Source: Bacteroidales bacterium
Lineage (GTDB): Bacteria > Bacteroidota > Bacteroidia > Bacteroidales > P3
Reading direction: 5' to 3'
Assembly: GCA_017509045.1 (NCBI GenBank)
Contig: JAFWQP010000103.1
Location: forward strand, 1-34,911
Length of the DNA stretch: 34,911 nucleotides
Notes under the pieces: model-generated
Seen by the model: only the letters and a program-made list of their open reading frames with translations
What the model was told of the DNA's origin: nothing
Database searches by the model: none
Shown here: piece by piece, positions 31,844 to 34,911 of the stretch
How positions within the stretch are numbered: position 1 is the first letter of the stretch
Layout: each line of letters starts with the position of its first letter
Made by a program: the position numbers and the translations under genes

Positions 31844-33211
31844 ATGAAAACAAGAATCATTTCACTGGTCGCCCTTATGCTCATGGTGTTCAACGCCAAG
31901 GCTGGCGACATCGACGACACACTGAAAGTGTTTCGCATCAACTTCTATCAAAAGGTGGAAAGCGTCAAATTGTCCGGCTACTGCAAAGTGGAGATTGTCA
32001 ATGACTCGGTCGAGTATCTCGAATACAGCAATCCCAACAAATCAGGTACTCCCAAAGGTCTCGAATACGGCATTGGTGGCAAGTACGGCAGACAGTTGAG
32101 GATTGAGACCATCCCAGGTGTCGACCGTCTGCGCCTACATTTGGTGCTAGATGCTTCTACCGACATCCACACCGAGGATTATGCCCAAGTGGATGTGCTG
32201 TGTCCATCAAACATCGTCAAACTCTCTGTCTCAGCCGAGGACTACAGCAAGGTGACCATTAATACCGAAAGAGGTGTTGATACACTTCGTGCGCGTCGCA
32301 TCAAGTTGGCGGCTGAGGACTACGCCTCTGTTTCGATGGGAGTGCCCTGTGCTATGGATGACATCGCATTGAAGGCGCAGGATTACGCCAAGGTGAACGT
32401 CATTTACTGCCGTGGTGAGAATCTGAAGTCGTATGAACAGGACAGGGGCAAGGTAGATGTGGAATCGTTCCATGTTACCAATACCGAATTTTCAGCCTTG
32501 ATAGAAGATGAAGAAGTGGAATCGCCCTCAGTCATTCGTCAGCTTGCCGAAGACCGCAAGGAACGTGCCCAATGGCATAGCGACGACTTCCGCTTCGATT
32601 TCCTCTGGGGTTTCCTCAACTGGGGCGACAAACCCTACAACGGCCTCTCTAGGATGGACGGCAGCTATGCGCTGAATACCACCTTCTCCTCCTACCAGCT
32701 AGAGGCGGTCTACTATCCTTTCGTCAACAATCATTGGCATTTGGGCATAGGCTTGGGGTATGCGTCCGACGTGTTTAAGTTCGTCGACCCTTGGGTGAGT
32801 CTTGGCACCGACCCGACAGGAAAGACCACCTTTGTTTCCTTCATCCCTGAGGAGGGCGACGCCACCACACGCCTTGTGGCACGCTATGTCACACTGCCCC
32901 TCATGGTGCGCTGGGAGCCTTCGCGCAACAGCGACTTCTTCATCGGATTGGCTGCCATCCCTGGCTTGAACTTTAACAATTTCCATACCGGATTGAAGCA
33001 TAAGGTAGTCTACCTCGAAGGCACAGACAAGCGCAGGGAACCCACCTCCCGAGTGATGAACCCCTTCCGCCTCGATGCCCGCCTGAGCATTGGTATGCCC
33101 AACCTCTACGCCTACCTCCAGCTGCCCACCGTCCCCATGAATATGGGCATGGACAGGGATGTATACCCCATCAAGCTGGGTATTGCCATCTCTTTGGGTG
33201 ATGATGATTAA
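31844..33211 (+). CDS. Exported protein: GIN-like repeat head plus beta-barrel
   Basis: 455 residues with a signal peptide (MKTRIISLVALMLMVFNAKA). Residues 30-215 resemble the DUF2807/GIN head domain. A short motif (A/T)(E/Q)DY(A/S)xV recurs with EDY-type cores at 111, 132, 158 and 179, and a degenerate fifth copy (EQDRGKV) at about 198, spaced 20-26 residues like coils of a beta-helix. From about residue 245 on, alternating hydrophobic strands ending in aromatic residues ('YQLEAVYYPFVNNHWHLGIGLGYASDVFKF', 'FIGLAAIPGLNFN', 'IKLGIAISLGDDD') look like a PorT-type outer-membrane barrel. Follows the anti-sigma gene by 25 bases. Confidence 0.7.
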   Translation: MKTRIISLVALMLMVFNAKAGDIDDTLKVFRINFYQKVESVKLSGYCKVEIVNDSVEYLEYSNPNKSGTPKGLEYGIGGKYGRQLRIETIPGVDRLRLHLVLDASTDIHTEDYAQVDVLCPSNIVKLSVSAEDYSKVTINTERGVDTLRARRIKLAAEDYASVSMGVPCAMDDIALKAQDYAKVNVIYCRGENLKSYEQDRGKVDVESFHVTNTEFSALIEDEEVESPSVIRQLAEDRKERAQWHSDDFRFDFLWGFLNWGDKPYNGLSRMDGSYALNTTFSSYQLEAVYYPFVNNHWHLGIGLGYASDVFKFVDPWVSLGTDPTGKTTFVSFIPEEGDATTRLVARYVTLPLMVRWEPSRNSDFFIGLAAIPGLNFNNFHTGLKHKVVYLEGTDKRREPTSRVMNPFRLDARLSIGMPNLYAYLQLPTVPMNMGMDRDVYPIKLGIAISLGDDD

Positions 33212-33222
33212 ACTTTAATACC

Positions 33223-34911
33223 ATGAAAAGACTTACATTTCTTTTGTTTTCTGTGCTGGGCATGATAGCCACTACGCTACATGCCCAGACAGGCCAGGTG
33301 TCGGGCCGCCTGGTAGACGACAACCACCAACCTGTGGCTTTCGCCAACGTGGTACTGAAACACATCGATAGCGACAGCATCCTTGTCGGCACCACCAGTG
33401 ACGAGAACGGAGCGTTTGTGCTTACCTTAAACGGGCAGACACGGGAGTCTGTAAACGGGCAGACACGGGAGTCTGCCCCTACGTATAGGCTGATTGCTTC
33501 TTCGGCAGGCTATGAGCGGGTGGAGGTGCGTTGCGGTTTGGGCGACCTCGGAGAGTTGACCATGAGCGCCAAGCAACTCGACGCCGTCACTATCACCGCC
33601 AGCCGCACCACCGAGGAGGTTGACCGTTTCGTGGTGCTGCCTAAAAAGGAAGAAGTGGAAGCCGCCGGACGCACATTGGTGCTACTCGACATGCTGAACC
33701 TACCAGGCCTGCGGGTCGATGTGGCGTTGCAATCCATCACTGTCGACGGCGGTATAGCCATCCTGCAAATCAACGGTAAGGAAGTCCCTTTGGCACGACT
33801 CGCCAATCTCAAGGCCGACCAAATCAAACGCGTGGAATACTCTAACAATCCCGGCACCCGCTATCTCGACCGAGGTGCGTCAGGCATCATCAACATCATA
33901 CTGAAAGAGCGCGAGGATGGCGGCAGCATTGTAGCACAAGCCCAGTCGGCACTCAGCACCGGCTTTGTCAACGGTTACCTTCAAGGCAGCTACCACAAAG
34001 GCAAAAGCGAGTTTGCACTGGAATATACCCTCGGATATCGCAACTACGATCGTGTGCCCTACGAACTGGAGGACAGCTATTTCGACTCAGCCCGCACCGT
34101 CATCCGAAGCCAGCGCACCAATATGCCATTCTGGTACATCAACCACACCCTCAACGCCGAATACACCTACCAGCACGACGACAGCACTATGTTTGTCGCC
34201 TCGCTGCAAGACAACTTCTTCACCAAAACACTCGAAGCCACTGGCACGATGACCGAGACCGACCGCGGCGTAACCACCGAGCAAAGCATGATGCAGCACA
34301 GCTTCATGAAGGACAACCTACCCAAACTCGACCTCTTCTATACCCACAAGATGCCCCACGGCCAAAAGGTGGAGCTGAACGTGGTGGGCGAGTATGCCAT
34401 CGACAAGTACGACAATACACTTTCATACATTCTTGGCGAAAATGGCACACCTATCGACTACGCTACTATTATCAATGGACACGGCTACGCCATTAGTGGC
34501 GAAGGGGTATACAGCAAGCAGTTTGGCACAACGACCCTTCGCACAGGTCTCCAGTACCAGCACAATTTTGCCGAGAACGACTACACCCTCTACAACACCA
34601 CCTCCGCTATGACCAAAGACAACACCTACCTCTACGCTGAAGTGCAAGGCACCCTCGGCAGTAAGATGAGTTATTCCTTGGGCACAGGAGCCAAGCTACT
34701 CAACGTCACCGACGGCACAAACAGCCAGACCTACCTTCGCAACCTCAGCACCGCACGCCTCAATTGGAGAGCCACAGACCATCTAAGCCTCACCGCCATA
34801 GTGCAATATACGCCTATGCTGCCCACACTCGCCTCCCTTTCACCAGTATTCCAGCAGACCGACGATGTCGAAGGCACCATCGGCAATCCCGCCCTTAAAC
34901 CCAGCGAGCAA
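33223..34911 (+). CDS. TonB-dependent outer-membrane protein (3' end beyond window)
   Basis: 563 codons visible, open at the right edge. Signal peptide MKRLTFLLFSVLGMIATTLHA, then a carboxypeptidase-regulatory-like domain ('GQVSGRLVDDNHQPVAFANVVLKHIDSDSILVGTTSDENGAFVLTL'), a short plug-like domain ('RTLVLLDMLNLPGLRVD', 'LQINGKEVPLARLANLKADQIKRVEYSNNPGTRYLDRGASGIINIIL') and the first barrel strands. This layout matches the OMP_b-brl_3 type of TonB-dependent protein found behind ECF sigma/anti-sigma pairs. Residues 70-85 carry a doubled NGQTRES segment encoded by a palindromic DNA repeat. It starts 11 bases after the previous gene. Confidence 0.88.
   Translation, partial: MKRLTFLLFSVLGMIATTLHAQTGQVSGRLVDDNHQPVAFANVVLKHIDSDSILVGTTSDENGAFVLTLNGQTRESVNGQTRESAPTYRLIASSAGYERVEVRCGLGDLGELTMSAKQLDAVTITASRTTEEVDRFVVLPKKEEVEAAGRTLVLLDMLNLPGLRVDVALQSITVDGGIAILQINGKEVPLARLANLKADQIKRVEYSNNPGTRYLDRGASGIINIILKEREDGGSIVAQAQSALSTGFVNGYLQGSYHKGKSEFALEYTLGYRNYDRVPYELEDSYFDSARTVIRSQRTNMPFWYINHTLNAEYTYQHDDSTMFVASLQDNFFTKTLEATGTMTETDRGVTTEQSMMQHSFMKDNLPKLDLFYTHKMPHGQKVELNVVGEYAIDKYDNTLSYILGENGTPIDYATIINGHGYAISGEGVYSKQFGTTTLRTGLQYQHNFAENDYTLYNTTSAMTKDNTYLYAEVQGTLGSKMSYSLGTGAKLLNVTDGTNSQTYLRNLSTARLNWRATDHLSLTAIVQYTPMLPTLASLSPVFQQTDDVEGTIGNPALKPSEQ
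33429..33478 (+). repeat. In-frame duplicated REP-like palindrome
   Basis: A 24-base unit occurs twice in tandem (33429-33452, 33453-33476), differing only in the last base. Each unit holds GGGCAGAC followed after ACGGGA by GTCTG; in the second copy the palindrome is complete as GGGCAGAC-N6-GTCTGCCC (33457-33478), followed by CTACG. The length is a multiple of three, so the reading frame survives. Confidence 0.88.

Noticed and set aside
1..34911. tRNA, rRNA or known riboswitch
   Set aside because: I looked for cloverleaf-like arms, rRNA core sequences and a cobalamin riboswitch ahead of mutB and saw none that I could support by eye.

Overview
The window looks like a chromosome segment of a Bacteroidales bacterium. 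The evidence is: promoters of the Bacteroidetes type (TTTG about 20 bases upstream of TAnnTTTG), weak Shine-Dalgarno signals, a SusC-like TonB-dependent protein behind an ECF sigma/anti-sigma pair, a Gld-type ABC transporter and an adenosylcobalamin-dependent methylmalonyl-CoA mutase large subunit. I cannot name the genus from sequence alone.

Left part (1-15.4 kb) is mostly housekeeping. After the tail of an ISL3-type transposase and a repeat-rich spacer come mutB, then DUF177-rpmF on the plus strand, closed by a terminator shared with the opposing genes. A long minus-strand run follows, read from 15.3 kb down to 3.6 kb: M28 peptidase, a GldF-GldG fusion, a DUF4340 protein, surE, a small membrane protein, lpxB, a SpoIID/LytB-domain protein, a thioredoxin-like protein, ftsY and rimO. 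Most neighbours overlap by 4 bases or lie within about 35 bases, so much of it is probably co-transcribed.

Middle part (15.4-24.2 kb) is accessory. An LD-carboxypeptidase gene is bracketed by two spacers full of short iterated words in direct and inverted orientation. Then comes a compact defence-like island: an AAA+ ATPase with an apparent N-terminal winged helix, an Mrr-type endonuclease with a PUA/EVE-like N-terminus, a DUF262-DUF1524 (GmrSD-like) nuclease with a 47-codon leader ORF, and a toxin-antitoxin pair. Three of its transcription units (ATPase, DUF262 unit, toxin-antitoxin unit) start with the same promoter design: a 23-bp dyad (9-bp arms, 5-bp centre) directly upstream of a TATTTTTG box. 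Two of these are part of a 150-bp direct repeat that flanks the DUF262 gene. The island ends in decayed sequence, including a broken C-terminal fragment resembling tRNA-dihydrouridine synthase.

Right part (24.2-34.9 kb): a RhuM-Fic fusion co-transcribed with a WYL regulator, a convergent DUF4143-type ATPase with a double-dyad operator over its promoter, a CLC chloride channel with CBS domains, an OmpA-type lipoprotein, and an ECF sigma factor/anti-sigma pair leading into a beta-barrel protein and a TonB-dependent protein that runs off the window. The last gene carries a REP-like palindromic insertion inside its reading frame.

Most worth follow-up: the shared dyad-promoter cassette that seems to head independent defence units, and the family of iterated-word arrays that keep one architecture while using a different word at each locus. 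All family assignments were made by reading motifs; no database search was run.
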